Shown piece by piece: positions 1 through 8,233 of a DNA stretch of 33,128 bases. Both the position numbers and the translations under genes were made by a program. This stretch comes from Steroidobacteraceae bacterium (GTDB lineage Bacteria > Pseudomonadota > Gammaproteobacteria > Steroidobacterales > Steroidobacteraceae): positions 1-33,128 of the forward strand of contig JAHCAM010000027.1 of assembly GCA_019634895.1 (NCBI GenBank), given 5' to 3'. The stretch's first letter is position 1. Each line of letters starts with the position of its first letter. A model generated the notes under the pieces. The model saw only the letters and a list, made by a program, of their open reading frames with translations, searched no databases and was not told the origin of the DNA.

Positions 1-3000
1 GGCAGTGCGCGCTCGATGCGGCGCTCGTGCGTGTAGCCGAAGACATCGAACGGCGTGCCGCGCACCCGCCGCACCGCGGCCAGCACGCGCAACACGGGGA
101 ATACCCAGCGGCCGAAGCGCATCTTGCGCGGCAGCCCGTCGGGGCCGCGCCGCGCCAGCAGCGGCGGAGCCATCAGCACGCTCAAGCTGTAATCACCCTC
201 GAACTGCGCTTCCAGTTCACGGCGGAACCGCTCCGACGAGTACAGGCGCGCCACTTCGTACTCGTCCTTGACCATCAGCAGCTTCGCGTAGTTGCGCGCC
301 ACCGTGGCGGCCAGGACGAGCGGCGCGCCCGGCGGGCGCAGTCGGCGTTCGGTAGCGGCCACCGCGTCGACCAGACGACGCAGCCGCGCCGCATGCGCGG
401 CGCCGTGGTAGTCCACCAGTTCGGCGCTCAGTCGCTGCACCAGCGCAGGCAGCGTCTCGTCGGCGTCCGCCTTCGCGCCGATCGCGCCGCCGGCCGCGCC
501 GCCGAGCACCGCTTCGAGCGCCCGCACATCGTGCGCAGCCAGCCGCCCGACGCGGAACGCCCGCAGGTTCGCCTCGACCGCCACGCCGTTCAGTTCCAGC
601 GCGCGCTCGATCGCCGCGCGCGACAACGGCACGATGCCCTGCTGCCACGCGTAACCGAGCATCACGATGTTGGTGGCCATCGTGTCGCCGAGCGCGCGCC
701 CGGCGATCGCGTGCGCATCGCACACCGAGAGCCGGCCTTCGCCCGAAGCGGCGGCGAGCTTCTCCAGCAGCGCGTCCACCGGCAGCGGCGCATCGGGGTC
801 GGTCACCTGCGCCGCCACCGGCAGCACGTGCCGGTTGGCCACGATGCGCGTGCGCCCGTGGCTCACCGACTGCAGCGCGTCGTCGCTCGCGGCCACCACC
901 GCGTCGCAGGCCAGCACCGCGTCGGCCTGCTGCGTGTCGATGCGCGCCTGGTTCAGCGCGTCGGCGCTCGCCGCGAGCCGCACGTGCGAGAGCACGCTGC
1001 CCCCTTTCTGCGCGAAGCCCATGAAGTCGAGCACCGACGCGTGCTTTCCTTCCAGGTGCGCGGCCATCGCGATCACCGCGCCCACGGTGACCACGCCGGT
1101 GCCGCCCACGCCGGTGACCAGCAGGTCGTACGGTCCGCGCCAGTTCGCCGGCTCGACCTCGGGCACCGACTCGAGCGCGTGCGCGAGCCGCTCGGGGTCC
1201 AGCGTCGCCGCCGGCCGGCGCAGGCTGCCGCCGGTCACCGACACGAAGCTCGGACAGAAGCCGTCGGCGCAACGGTAGTCCTTGTTGCACGACGACTGGT
1301 CGATCTGACGCTTGCGCCCCTGCGGCGTCTCGACCGGCACCACCGACAGGCAGTTCGACTTCGCGGCGCAGTCGCCGCAGCCGTCGCAGACCGCCTCGTT
1401 GATGAACAGCCTGCGCGGCGGGTCGGCCAGCGTGCCGCGCTTGCGCCGGCGCCGCTTCTCGGCCGCACAGGCCTGGTCGTACAGCAGGACGGTGACGCCC
1501 GGCGTCGCGCGCAGCTCGCGCTGGACGGCGTCGAGCTCGTCGCGACCGTGAAAGCTCGTGGCCGGCGGAAACGACGCTTCGCGCCCCGCGTGCCGGCCCG
1601 GATCGTCCGACACCACCGCGATGCGCTGCACGCCCTCGGCGCGCACCTGCCGCGCGATCGAGTCGACGGTGGCCACGCCGTCGGCCGGCTGGCCGCCGGT
1701 CATCGCCACTGCGTCGTTCACCAGGATCTTGTAGGTGATCGTCGTGCCGGCCGCGACCGCCTGGCGGATCGCGAGATAGCCCGAGTGGAAGTAGGTGCCG
1801 TCGCCCAGGTTCTGGAACACGTGCGGCGCACGCGTGAACTGTGCGTGCGAGATCCAGTCGACGCCCTCGCCGCCCATCTGGATCAGGCCGGTCGTGTCGC
1901 GGTCCATCCACATCGCCATCGCGTGGCAGCCGATGCCCGATTGCGCGCGCGAGCCCTCGGGCACGCGGGTCGACGTGTTGTGCGGACAGCCCGAGCAGAA
2001 GTACGGCACGCGGCGCACGCGGTCGGCCGCGTTCGACGGCAGCGGCGGACGCACGAACTCGACCACGCGATCGCGCCGGTCGAGCGCCGGCCGGTGACGC
2101 GCCAGCCATTCGGCCAGCACCGGCAGCACGCGCGACGGGCGCAGCTCGCCGACGTCGGGCAGCAGCGGTTCGCCGTTCGCATCGGCCTTGCCGACGATCA
2201 CCGGCCGACAGCCGGGCGGCGCGTTGTAGAGCAGCTCGCGCATCTGCTGCTCGACAACGGCGCCCTTCTCCTCCACCACCAGAACCTCGTCGAGGCCGCG
2301 CGCGAACTCGCGCATCCGCGTGGGCTCGATCGGGTAGGCGAGGCCCACCTTGTAGAAGCGGATGCCGGCGCGCTCCAGATCGGGCAAGCCGATGTCGATG
2401 CGGCGCAAGGCTTCCAGCAGGTCGAAGTGCGCCTTGCCGCAGGTGACGATGCCCAGCCGCGCATCGCGCGGCGCACAGACCAGCCGGTCGATCGATTGCA
2501 GGCGCGCAAACTCGCGCACCGCGTCGAGCCGCTGCGCCATCCGCGCCTCGATCGCGGCGCCCGGCACGTCGTCGGACCGATAGTGCAAGCCACGGGTACG
2601 CCGGGCTTCCCGGGCTGCGCCGTCCGCCTGCAGCGACGCGGCGAGACCGGCCGAGCCCGCTGCATCGGCCGCGCCCGCCCCGTCGAAGCGCGTCTCCAAC
2701 GCATCGAGGTCGACGGTCGCCGCGCTCTCGACGACCTCGGAGATCGCCTTGATGCCCACCCAGGCGCCGGAGTAGCGCGACAGCGCCCAGCCGTACAGGC
2801 CGAACTCGATCAGCTCGGCGACGCTCGCGGGGCTCAGCACCGGCATGCGCCACGACATCATCGTGAAGTCGCTCTGGTGGGCCATCGACGAGGACACGCA
2901 GCCGTGATCGTCGCCGGCCACCACCAGCACGCCGCCATTGGGCGAGGCGCCGCGCGCGTGGCCGTGCTTGAGCGCGTCGGCCGCGCGATCGACACCGGGC

Positions 3001-3383
3001 CCCTTGCCGTACCAGAGCCCGAACACCGCGCGCGCGGTGCGCTGAGGGTCGCTCTCGACCTGCTGCGAGCCGAGCACCGCGGTGGCGGCAAGTTCCTCGT
3101 TGATCGCCGGCAGGAAGCGGACGTTGGCCGCGTCGAGCCGCGCCCGCGCACGCCACAGCTGCTGGTCGTAGGCGCCGAGCGGCGAGCCGCGATAGCCGCT
3201 GACAAAGCCGGCGGTGTCGAGCCCGCGCGCGGCGTCGAGCGCGCGCTGCATCAGCGGCAGGCGCACCAGCGCCTGCGTGCCGGTGAGGAAGATCGGCCCC
3301 GAAGGGGCCGCCAGGCTGTCCTCGAGCCGGTAGTCGACGCGCAGCGGAGCGGGCGGAACGAACAGGCGATCGGGCGCGTTCAT
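1..3383 (-). CDS. Indolepyruvate ferredoxin oxidoreductase, fused alpha/beta subunits, truncated by window edge
   Basis: Converts aryl-pyruvates from aromatic amino acid breakdown to acyl-CoA with a low-potential electron acceptor; cytosolic. About 1127 residues are visible from the ATG at 3383; the end is cut by the left edge and probably lacks only some tens of residues. Visible in order: an N-terminal 2-oxoacid oxidoreductase domain, CSGCPHN near residue 461, a thiamine-diphosphate part with NLGDGTYFHSG near 523, a cysteine cluster CDGCGDC near 664 followed by SNC for an iron-sulfur cluster, and a gamma-type domain with GVGGTGVVTVG near 757. The last visible residues, FGYTHERRIERAL, match the family's C-terminal region. 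It diverges from an Lrp-type regulator across a 144-base spacer with inverted repeats, which suggests amino-acid-responsive control. A very long antisense frame here is a shadow. The family call is firm; the exact substrate is inferred. Confidence 0.95.
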   Translation of the reverse strand, partial: MNAPDRLFVPPAPLRVDYRLEDSLAAPSGPIFLTGTQALVRLPLMQRALDAARGLDTAGFVSGYRGSPLGAYDQQLWRARARLDAANVRFLPAINEELAATAVLGSQQVESDPQRTARAVFGLWYGKGPGVDRAADALKHGHARGASPNGGVLVVAGDDHGCVSSSMAHQSDFTMMSWRMPVLSPASVAELIEFGLYGWALSRYSGAWVGIKAISEVVESAATVDLDALETRFDGAGAADAAGSAGLAASLQADGAAREARRTRGLHYRSDDVPGAAIEARMAQRLDAVREFARLQSIDRLVCAPRDARLGIVTCGKAHFDLLEALRRIDIGLPDLERAGIRFYKVGLAYPIEPTRMREFARGLDEVLVVEEKGAVVEQQMRELLYNAPPGCRPVIVGKADANGEPLLPDVGELRPSRVLPVLAEWLARHRPALDRRDRVVEFVRPPLPSNAADRVRRVPYFCSGCPHNTSTRVPEGSRAQSGIGCHAMAMWMDRDTTGLIQMGGEGVDWISHAQFTRAPHVFQNLGDGTYFHSGYLAIRQAVAAGTTITYKILVNDAVAMTGGQPADGVATVDSIARQVRAEGVQRIAVVSDDPGRHAGREASFPPATSFHGRDELDAVQRELRATPGVTVLLYDQACAAEKRRRRKRGTLADPPRRLFINEAVCDGCGDCAAKSNCLSVVPVETPQGRKRQIDQSSCNKDYRCADGFCPSFVSVTGGSLRRPAATLDPERLAHALESVPEVEPANWRGPYDLLVTGVGGTGVVTVGAVIAMAAHLEGKHASVLDFMGFAQKGGSVLSHVRLAASADALNQARIDTQQADAVLACDAVVAASDDALQSVSHGRTRIVANRHVLPVAAQVTDPDAPLPVDALLEKLAAASGEGRLSVCDAHAIAGRALGDTMATNIVMLGYAWQQGIVPLSRAAIERALELNGVAVEANLRAFRVGRLAAHDVRALEAVLGGAAGGAIGAKADADETLPALVQRLSAELVDYHGAAHAARLRRLVDAVAATERRLRPPGAPLVLAATVARNYAKLLMVKDEYEVARLYSSERFRRELEAQFEGDYSLSVLMAPPLLARRGPDGLPRKMRFGRWVFPVLRVLAAVRRVRGTPFDVFGYTHERRIERAL

Positions 3384-3417
3384 GGGCAGGGCGCGACGGC
3401 GAGCCGCGACGGGGTTC

Positions 3418-3473
3418 GATCCGTGCAATGCTAGGCGCACCGGCGCGCACGGTTCGCGCGAATTGCACGGATC
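3418..3473. promoter_or_regulatory. Perfect 12-base inverted repeat, candidate Lrp-type operator
   Basis: The arms GATCCGTGCAAT (3418-3429) and ATTGCACGGATC (3462-3473) are exact reverse complements. Their centres lie 44 bases apart, close to four helical turns. The repeat sits between the divergent oxidoreductase and Lrp/AsnC genes. Lrp-family proteins bind as multimers to spaced half-sites, so this is a natural site for the neighbouring regulator. Binding is inferred. Confidence 0.6.
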
Positions 3474-3483
3474 TTCTCGCTTC

Positions 3484-3504
3484 TGACGCACGTTTCGTGC
3501 ATCA
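3484..3504. promoter_or_regulatory. 21-base near-perfect palindrome ahead of the Lrp gene
   Basis: TGACGCACG, TTT, CGTGCATCA: the nine-base arms differ at a single pair. It ends 23 bases before the GTG start of the regulator and shares a CGTGCA core with the repeat at 3418-3473. It fits an autoregulatory operator. No convincing sigma-70 hexamers could be assigned here. Confidence 0.5.
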
Positions 3505-3527
3505 TCGTCCCATCCGGAGCCGCAACC

Positions 3528-4010
3528 GTGCTCGAACTCGACAAGATCGACATCCAGCTGCTCGCGGCCCTGCAGCACGACGGCCACGCGACCAACCCCG
3601 AGCTCGGCGAGCGCGTGCACCTGTCGGCCTCGCAGGTCAGCCGCCGCATCCAGCGCCTGGAAGAGGCCGGGCTGATCGATCGCTGCGTGACGCTGCTGCG
3701 CCCGGCGAAGGTCGGGCTCACGGTCACCGCGTTCACCCGCGTCTCGCTCGAGCGCCACGGCGAGGCGCACAACGACGCGTTCGACCGGGCGGTGACGCTG
3801 ATGCCCGAGGTGCTCGAGTGCTATTCGGTCACCGGCCCCTACGACTACCAGTTGCGCATCGTCGCCGCCGACCTCGCGGCCTTCGCGCAGTTCATGATGC
3901 ACCGGCTGATGCGGCTGCCCGGCGTGCGCAGCGTCGAGTCCAGCGTCGTGCTGCAGGAGATCAAGCGCACGACCGAGCTGCCGCTCGAGCAGCTGCAGCG
4001 CGGGGCCTGA
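3528..4010 (+). CDS. Lrp/AsnC family transcriptional regulator
   Basis: A 160-residue DNA-binding regulator of normal family length. The N-terminal winged helix-turn-helix (residues about 4-60) begins LDKIDIQLLAALQHDG and has the recognition segment LSASQVSRRIQRLEEAGLI. The C-terminal effector/oligomerisation (RAM) domain carries VLECYSVTGPYDYQLRIVA and ends with LPGVRSVESSVVLQEIK. The GTG start is the first codon that gives the full helix-turn-helix; a weak GGAG lies upstream. It diverges from the indolepyruvate oxidoreductase, so it probably controls that gene and itself through the inverted repeats between them, in response to an amino acid or its keto acid. The family is certain; the effector is unknown. 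Confidence 0.95.
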   Translation: MLELDKIDIQLLAALQHDGHATNPELGERVHLSASQVSRRIQRLEEAGLIDRCVTLLRPAKVGLTVTAFTRVSLERHGEAHNDAFDRAVTLMPEVLECYSVTGPYDYQLRIVAADLAAFAQFMMHRLMRLPGVRSVESSVVLQEIKRTTELPLEQLQRGA

Positions 4011-4058
4011 CGCGGCGCTTCGCGACGATCCGTACACCCCGCCCCACGGCCAGACAGC

Positions 4059-4583
4059 ATGCTGACCATTGCCGCGTCGGTCCAGCGCTCGTACCTGTTC
4101 CCGGCGCGGCGCGCGCAGGCCCTCGCCTGGCATCGCGACGTCGATCGCCTGCTGCAATTCCTGCCGCACGTGTCGGTCGTGCACAAGGAGGGCGACGGCG
4201 CGTACCGGTTGCTCTACAGCGCCGTCGAGGCGGGCCTGTACCGCGTGCGCATCCATTGCGACGTGCGCGTCGCATTCGACCCCGATCGGGGCACCGTCCG
4301 GATCGCCAGCGGGGCGCTGCGAGGCGCGATGCCGGCACAGGCCGGGTGGTACTCGATGAGCGGATCGGGCCGGTTCGAGGAGACGATCGCGTTCGCCGAC
4401 GCCGGCGCGCAGACGCGGATCGAATGCAGCATCGGCCTGCGCGCGACCTTGCCGGTCGCACTGTCGCTGCGGCTGGTTCCCCGCGCACGGCTCGACGCCG
4501 CCGCCGACCGGATCTTCCGGCGACGGCTCGACGAGATCATGGACACTTTCGTCGAGCGCTCGATCATGGCTTACTCTCGGTGA
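4059..4583 (+). CDS. SRPBCC/START-like domain protein of unknown role
   Basis: A 174-residue soluble protein without a signal peptide or membrane segment. The pattern of strands and the C-terminal long helix (about residues 140-172, ending RLDEIMDTFVERSIMAYSR) fit the helix-grip SRPBCC fold, resembling DUF1997-type proteins that bind lipids or other hydrophobic ligands. The N-terminal VQRSYLFPARRAQALAWHRD with LLQFLPHVSVV resembles the opening strand and helix of such domains. It starts 48 bases after the regulator stop and may be co-transcribed. A GATCCGTACA element at 4027-4036 resembles the half-site at 3418. The function cannot be named. Confidence 0.7.
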   Translation: MLTIAASVQRSYLFPARRAQALAWHRDVDRLLQFLPHVSVVHKEGDGAYRLLYSAVEAGLYRVRIHCDVRVAFDPDRGTVRIASGALRGAMPAQAGWYSMSGSGRFEETIAFADAGAQTRIECSIGLRATLPVALSLRLVPRARLDAAADRIFRRRLDEIMDTFVERSIMAYSR

Positions 4584-4608
4584 CTCCGACATTGCCCCGG
4601 ACCCCGAC

Positions 4609-4899
4609 ATGCCTGCCTACCTGATCGGCCACATCCGCGTCCGCGACGACGCGCGCTGGGCGGAATACCGCAGCCGCGTGCCCGGCACGCTGGCGCCGTG
4701 GCGCGGCGAACTGCTGTTCCGCGGGCGGCGCGCCGACGTCTTCAGCGGCGAGCAACCGCACCCCGAGACCGTCGTGCTGCGCTTTCCCGACGTGGCGTCG
4801 ATCGAGGCCTGGCACCGCTCGGCGGACTACCAGGCGCTGATCCCGATTCGCGAAGCGGCGGCCGACGTCGTACTGGCGAGCTACGCATCCGACGACTGA
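4609..4899 (+). CDS. DUF1330 domain-containing protein
   Basis: A 96-residue protein that is essentially one DUF1330 (dimeric alpha/beta barrel) domain. It has the typical opening AYLIGHIRVRDDARWAEYRS, the central FRGRRADVFSG, and the family hallmark VLRFPDVASIEAWHRSADYQALIPIREAAADV. The fold is known from small cytosolic proteins of uncharacterised or oxygenase-like function. It starts 25 bases after the SRPBCC gene and is probably in the same operon. Confidence 0.9.
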   Translation: MPAYLIGHIRVRDDARWAEYRSRVPGTLAPWRGELLFRGRRADVFSGEQPHPETVVLRFPDVASIEAWHRSADYQALIPIREAAADVVLASYASDD

Positions 4900-4938
4900 A
4901 CCGCCGCGACGCGACCCGCGCCCGGCCGGGCGCACGCA

Positions 4939-5103
4939 TCAGTCTCGCACCGCCTTCGGCCTGCAGTACGCGACCACGCGCTTGTCGTGCGTGTACTGCG
5001 CGAGCATCTGCCGGCACGCCGACGCAGTCGGCAACTCCAGGTGCACCTTCTCGGCACAGAATTGGCCGCCCACGGTGATGCACAACACCAGGACCCAGGT
5101 CAT
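4939..5103 (-). CDS. Small putative protein, 54 residues
   Basis: An ATG-to-TGA frame that opens MTWVLVLCITVGGQFCAEKV and ends YCRPKAVRD. A hydrophobic N-terminus of about 13 residues is followed by a polar part with two further cysteines (SACRQM and AYCRP), giving four Cys in all. This layout is common in small exported or membrane-anchored proteins. A G-rich stretch (GGGGGCGACG) precedes the ATG. It lies downstream of the S1/P1-like gene on the same strand and fills an otherwise empty gap. No family is recognised; moderate confidence that it is real. Confidence 0.5.
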   Translation of the reverse strand: MTWVLVLCITVGGQFCAEKVHLELPTASACRQMLAQYTHDKRVVAYCRPKAVRD

Positions 5104-5197
5104 CGTCGCCCCCAAAGAAAGACATTGAATGCAGCTTCGAGGGCGCAGTCTCGCCGCCCGGGGGCTCAGGAGATGAGCCCGGCGAGACGTGGGGGAA

Positions 5198-6595
5198 TCA
5201 GCGGCCGGCCAGCAGGCTGCGGACGAAGGCGCGCGTCTGCGCGCCGTAGTCGGCCAGGCGTGGCGTCAGCGCCCGCATGAGCGCGTCGCGCCCGGCGGGG
5301 TCGTCGTGCGACAGCGACGCGAAGAGGTCGATGCCCCGCTCGGACGCGCCGAACTCGAAGCTCGGGTCGCTGACGTAACGCGCGGGCAACGACGCGGCGA
5401 TCGTGCGGTCGAGCGCATCGGCCGCGTCGGCCGCGCGCCGCGTCACCACCGCGCGCGGGCTGTCGTCGTCGTACTTCGGGTCGGCGCCCGCGCCGGCGCC
5501 GCCCAGCGCGTCGAACAGCGCGGCGCTGCGGACGCGCTCGCGATAGCCGGCGAGCATCGCGGTGCGGTGGAAGTTCTCGAACGCGAGGTGCCGGTTCGAC
5601 ACCAGCGTCACGGCCCGGTTGCGCGCGTCCGGCCAGCCGGCGATCTGCAGCGCGTTGATCCAGAGCATCCGCACGGTGCTCAGGCCCGGCAGCACGCGCG
5701 CGTGGTACGGCTGGGTGAGGTCCTGCAGGTAGTGCAGCGCCCAGCCCGCGAAGCGCCAGCCCCAGTAGTCGTGGCCGGTGCGCAGCGCGTGCAGCGCGAG
5801 CGTCTTCCACAGGTGGATCCGGTACTCCGGATAGGTGCGCTTCAAAAAGCCCGCCGCCGCGTAGACGATCCTCGACTCGTGGAAGAAGCCCATGTGGAAC
5901 GGCGCCTGCGTGCCGAAGTCGAGCGCCGGGTTGCCGAACGGCTGCTTGCCGAAGCCGTAGGCGCGCCCCTGCGCGGTGCCGTTGTCCTCCCACAGGCCGA
6001 TGTCCAGGCCGTAGTCGGGCTCGTCCGATGCGGTGGCAATCACGGCGAGCGGCGACACGGACTCGCCCTCGCGCAGCGCGACGAACTTCGCCGCCTCGAC
6101 CGCGTTGTCGCGCGGCAGCGTCGTGACCTCGCGCGCGGCCATCGGCGGGCGCTCGTCGGCCGCCTCGCCGGGCGGGCGCTGCAGGAACAGGCTCAGGCGC
6201 GCATCGGGCGAGATGCGCAGCGCCGCGACGAAGCGGCGCCGCAGTTCCGCCGCGTCGGCTGCGCCGGCGGCCACGAAGCGCAGCGCGTCGGGCCGCGCCG
6301 GATAGGTGGGCACGTGCTCGCGCGCCCAGCGCTCCTGCTCGTCGAGCACCTGCTCCAGGCGCGGCGCCTCGGCGGCGAGGAAGGCCTCGAGGCTCTCGAC
6401 CTTCACCGGCGCGAGGCGGGCCACCTCGGGCATGGCTTCGAGCGCGGGCCGGGTGCTCAGCGCGTGGTTGCTCCAGCCGAAGGCGGGCAGCGCGGACAGC
6501 GCGAGGGCGGCGCAGAGCGCCACGCGCGCGACGCGCGCGGACAGCGGGCGTGCGCGTCCGCGGACGACGCGTTCGAGGGCGTGGGAAGCGTTCAT
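5198..6595 (-). CDS. Exported S1/P1 nuclease / phospholipase C-fold zinc hydrolase-like protein
   Basis: About 465 residues. A signal peptide with a hydrophobic core ARVALCAALALSALPAFG is followed directly by Trp (WSNHALSTRPALE). In the S1/P1 nuclease and phospholipase C superfamily the mature N-terminal Trp and a His in this region bind zinc, and cleavage after AFG would expose exactly that Trp. A second zinc motif, ALHYLQDLTQPYHARVLPG, matches the HxxxDxxxPxH pattern of the family. HALRTGHDYWGWRF offers more ligands. The protein is longer than phospholipase C and carries extra insertions. The start is the ATG at 6595; a GTG at 6601 is possible. It lies 19 bases after the GMC oxidoreductase stop and is probably co-transcribed with it. 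Substrate (nucleic acid or phospholipid) is not known. Confidence 0.8.
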   Translation of the reverse strand: MNASHALERVVRGRARPLSARVARVALCAALALSALPAFGWSNHALSTRPALEAMPEVARLAPVKVESLEAFLAAEAPRLEQVLDEQERWAREHVPTYPARPDALRFVAAGAADAAELRRRFVAALRISPDARLSLFLQRPPGEAADERPPMAAREVTTLPRDNAVEAAKFVALREGESVSPLAVIATASDEPDYGLDIGLWEDNGTAQGRAYGFGKQPFGNPALDFGTQAPFHMGFFHESRIVYAAAGFLKRTYPEYRIHLWKTLALHALRTGHDYWGWRFAGWALHYLQDLTQPYHARVLPGLSTVRMLWINALQIAGWPDARNRAVTLVSNRHLAFENFHRTAMLAGYRERVRSAALFDALGGAGAGADPKYDDDSPRAVVTRRAADAADALDRTIAASLPARYVSDPSFEFGASERGIDLFASLSHDDPAGRDALMRALTPRLADYGAQTRAFVRSLLAGR

Positions 6596-6614
6596 CGCCA
6601 CAGGATACCGCGCG

Positions 6615-8162
6615 TCAACCGGGCGACCGCAAGCGGTGCGCGAGTCGCAGCGCCAGCGCGACGATCGTCAACGTGGGGTTCGCGAACCCCGCGGTCGGGA
6701 ACACCGACGCACCGGCGACGAACAGGTTCGCGGTGCCGTGCACGCGGCACTCGCGATCGACGACGCCGAAGCGCGGATCGTCGTGCATCCGCGTCGTGCC
6801 GGCGTGATGGTGCGCGCGCGGATCGGGCAGCGCCTGCGCCGCCCGTTCGATCTTGCCGAAGCCGGCGCCCTCGAGCTCGTTCGCCAGCAGCGCGCGCAGG
6901 CGCTCGAGCCGGTCCTGCTCGTCGGGTCGCCACTGCCAGCGGACCTGCACGCGGCGCATGCCGAGGCGGTCGCGCCCGTCGACGAGCACGATCCGGTTGT
7001 CGGGGTGCGGCACCTGCTCGAGGTTGACCAGCAGCCGGACGAACGCGAGGGTGTCGCGCCGATGCGCATCGGCCGACCAGCCCGCGCCACCGCGCGGATA
7101 GGCCGGCGCTTCGGTCGCGGCGCGACCCAGCCATCGGCCGACGCGCTCGCGCCAGCCCGTCGACCCCTGGGCACGCGAGACCCCGGCCGGCAGCAGCGTC
7201 ACCGACGCGTTGAGCAACGCGCGTTCGCGCATCGCCTCTTCACGCAGCGCGAGCCGGCCGAGGATCGTCGAGCCGTCGGCCGTGCGATGCTGGTCGTAGA
7301 AGCGCAGCGCGTCGAACCAGTCGCCACGCGCGGGCATCAGCCGCATCGAGAAGTCGCGCGGATGCTCCATGAAGCAGCGGCCGACCCACCCGTGCCGGTT
7401 GCCGAGCCCCTGCGGGTCCGCGCCCGAGGACGCCAGCAGCAGCCGCGCGTTCTCGATCGCGCCGGCAGCCAGCACGAAGCGGCTGGCGCGAACCTCGAAC
7501 TGCGCGCCGCCGGACCCCGCGACGCGCGCTGCGACCACGCGGCCGCCGTCCGCGCCGGCCACCAGTTCGAGCACGGTCGCGCGAGTGAGCAGCGTCACGT
7601 TCGGCGCCGCCGCCAGCGCCGCGGGAATGCGCTGCACGAACGGCGCGTCGGTGCCGAACCGGTAGAGCCCGGTCGTCAGCAGCGCGCCGTCGAGCCGCAA
7701 CGGCTCGCGGCCCTCGCTGCGCCACGCGTCGGCGCGATAGTCGAACGGGCCGATCCCGCACAGCGCGTGCGCCTGCTCGTACCAGCGGTCGAGCTCCTCG
7801 CGGCCGAAAGGCCAGCCGCCGAGCGGCACGTCCGCGCGCTCGACGAAATCGATCGGGTCGAGCGGGACGAACTTCGCCGCCACCTCGCCGTCGACCTCCG
7901 AGTTCCACGCATTGGCGGTTCCGCCGACCTGACGCTGGCGCGTCTGCAGCAGGTCGCCGTAGGCACTGCCCACCACCTGCGCCTCGTTCAGCGCCTGCGC
8001 CACGCGATCGAAGTCGCGCCCGCCGCTCTCGAGCACCACCACCTGCAGGCCGCTGCCGAGCAGCGCGTGCGCGAGCGACAGGCCCGCGGGCCCGGCGCCG
8101 ACGATGCACAGGTCCGCCTCGATCGTGTCTCCCGGCCGCTGCCGGCGCGCATCCGCTTCCAA
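6615..8162 (-). CDS. GMC-family FAD-dependent oxidoreductase
   Basis: FAD-dependent alcohol or sugar oxidoreductase. It has the N-terminal dinucleotide-binding motif CIVGAGPAGLSLAHALLGSG with VVVLESGG, then VGGTANAWNSEV, FVLAAGAIENARLLL, and the C-terminal signature HHHAGTTRMHDDP (catalytic-region His) followed by LFVAGASVFPTAGFANPTL. Two upstream ATGs (8261, 8252) would overlap the divergent glycosyltransferase and its likely promoter. I prefer the TTG at 8162, which has GAGGGA four bases upstream and still gives a complete FAD fold (about 515 residues). Its neighbours are a glycosyltransferase and a phosphodiesterase, so a role in surface glycan chemistry is possible but unproven. Confidence 0.88.
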   Translation of the reverse strand: MEADARRQRPGDTIEADLCIVGAGPAGLSLAHALLGSGLQVVVLESGGRDFDRVAQALNEAQVVGSAYGDLLQTRQRQVGGTANAWNSEVDGEVAAKFVPLDPIDFVERADVPLGGWPFGREELDRWYEQAHALCGIGPFDYRADAWRSEGREPLRLDGALLTTGLYRFGTDAPFVQRIPAALAAAPNVTLLTRATVLELVAGADGGRVVAARVAGSGGAQFEVRASRFVLAAGAIENARLLLASSGADPQGLGNRHGWVGRCFMEHPRDFSMRLMPARGDWFDALRFYDQHRTADGSTILGRLALREEAMRERALLNASVTLLPAGVSRAQGSTGWRERVGRWLGRAATEAPAYPRGGAGWSADAHRRDTLAFVRLLVNLEQVPHPDNRIVLVDGRDRLGMRRVQVRWQWRPDEQDRLERLRALLANELEGAGFGKIERAAQALPDPRAHHHAGTTRMHDDPRFGVVDRECRVHGTANLFVAGASVFPTAGFANPTLTIVALALRLAHRLRSPG

Positions 8163-8197
8163 ACAGTCCCTCGTTCCGACCGTCGGTGCCGCGCGCC

Positions 8198-8226
8198 TTG
8201 GAATCGCCTGCGCGATGGCATAGAGT
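8198..8226 (+). promoter_or_regulatory. Candidate sigma-70 promoter of the glycosyltransferase, possibly leaderless
   Basis: TTGGAA (8198-8203) and TAGAGT (8221-8226) are separated by 17 bases. The ATG at 8234 lies only seven bases after the -10 element, so transcription might begin at or near the start codon. Each hexamer matches consensus at four of six positions, so confidence is limited. Confidence 0.35.
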
Positions 8227-8233
8227 CGCGGCG

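Noticed and set aside
3411..3430. GGGTTCGATCC resembling a tRNA T arm
   Set aside because: No anticodon or D arm can be folded around it; it is part of the inverted repeat upstream of the oxidoreductase.
27..3434. Plus-strand open frame of 1135 codons covering the indolepyruvate oxidoreductase
   Set aside because: It is rich in Arg, His and Ala without any family motif, and the opposite strand encodes a complete recognisable enzyme. High GC content keeps the antisense frame open.
4742..5125. Minus-strand frame of 127 codons overlapping DUF1330
   Set aside because: It runs opposite a well-supported DUF1330 gene and has shadow-like composition; the smaller frame at 4939-5103 is a better candidate.
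5189..7027. Long plus-strand open frame over the S1/P1-like and GMC genes
   Set aside because: Low-complexity Arg/Ala/Val composition and no motif; both minus-strand genes have clear signatures.
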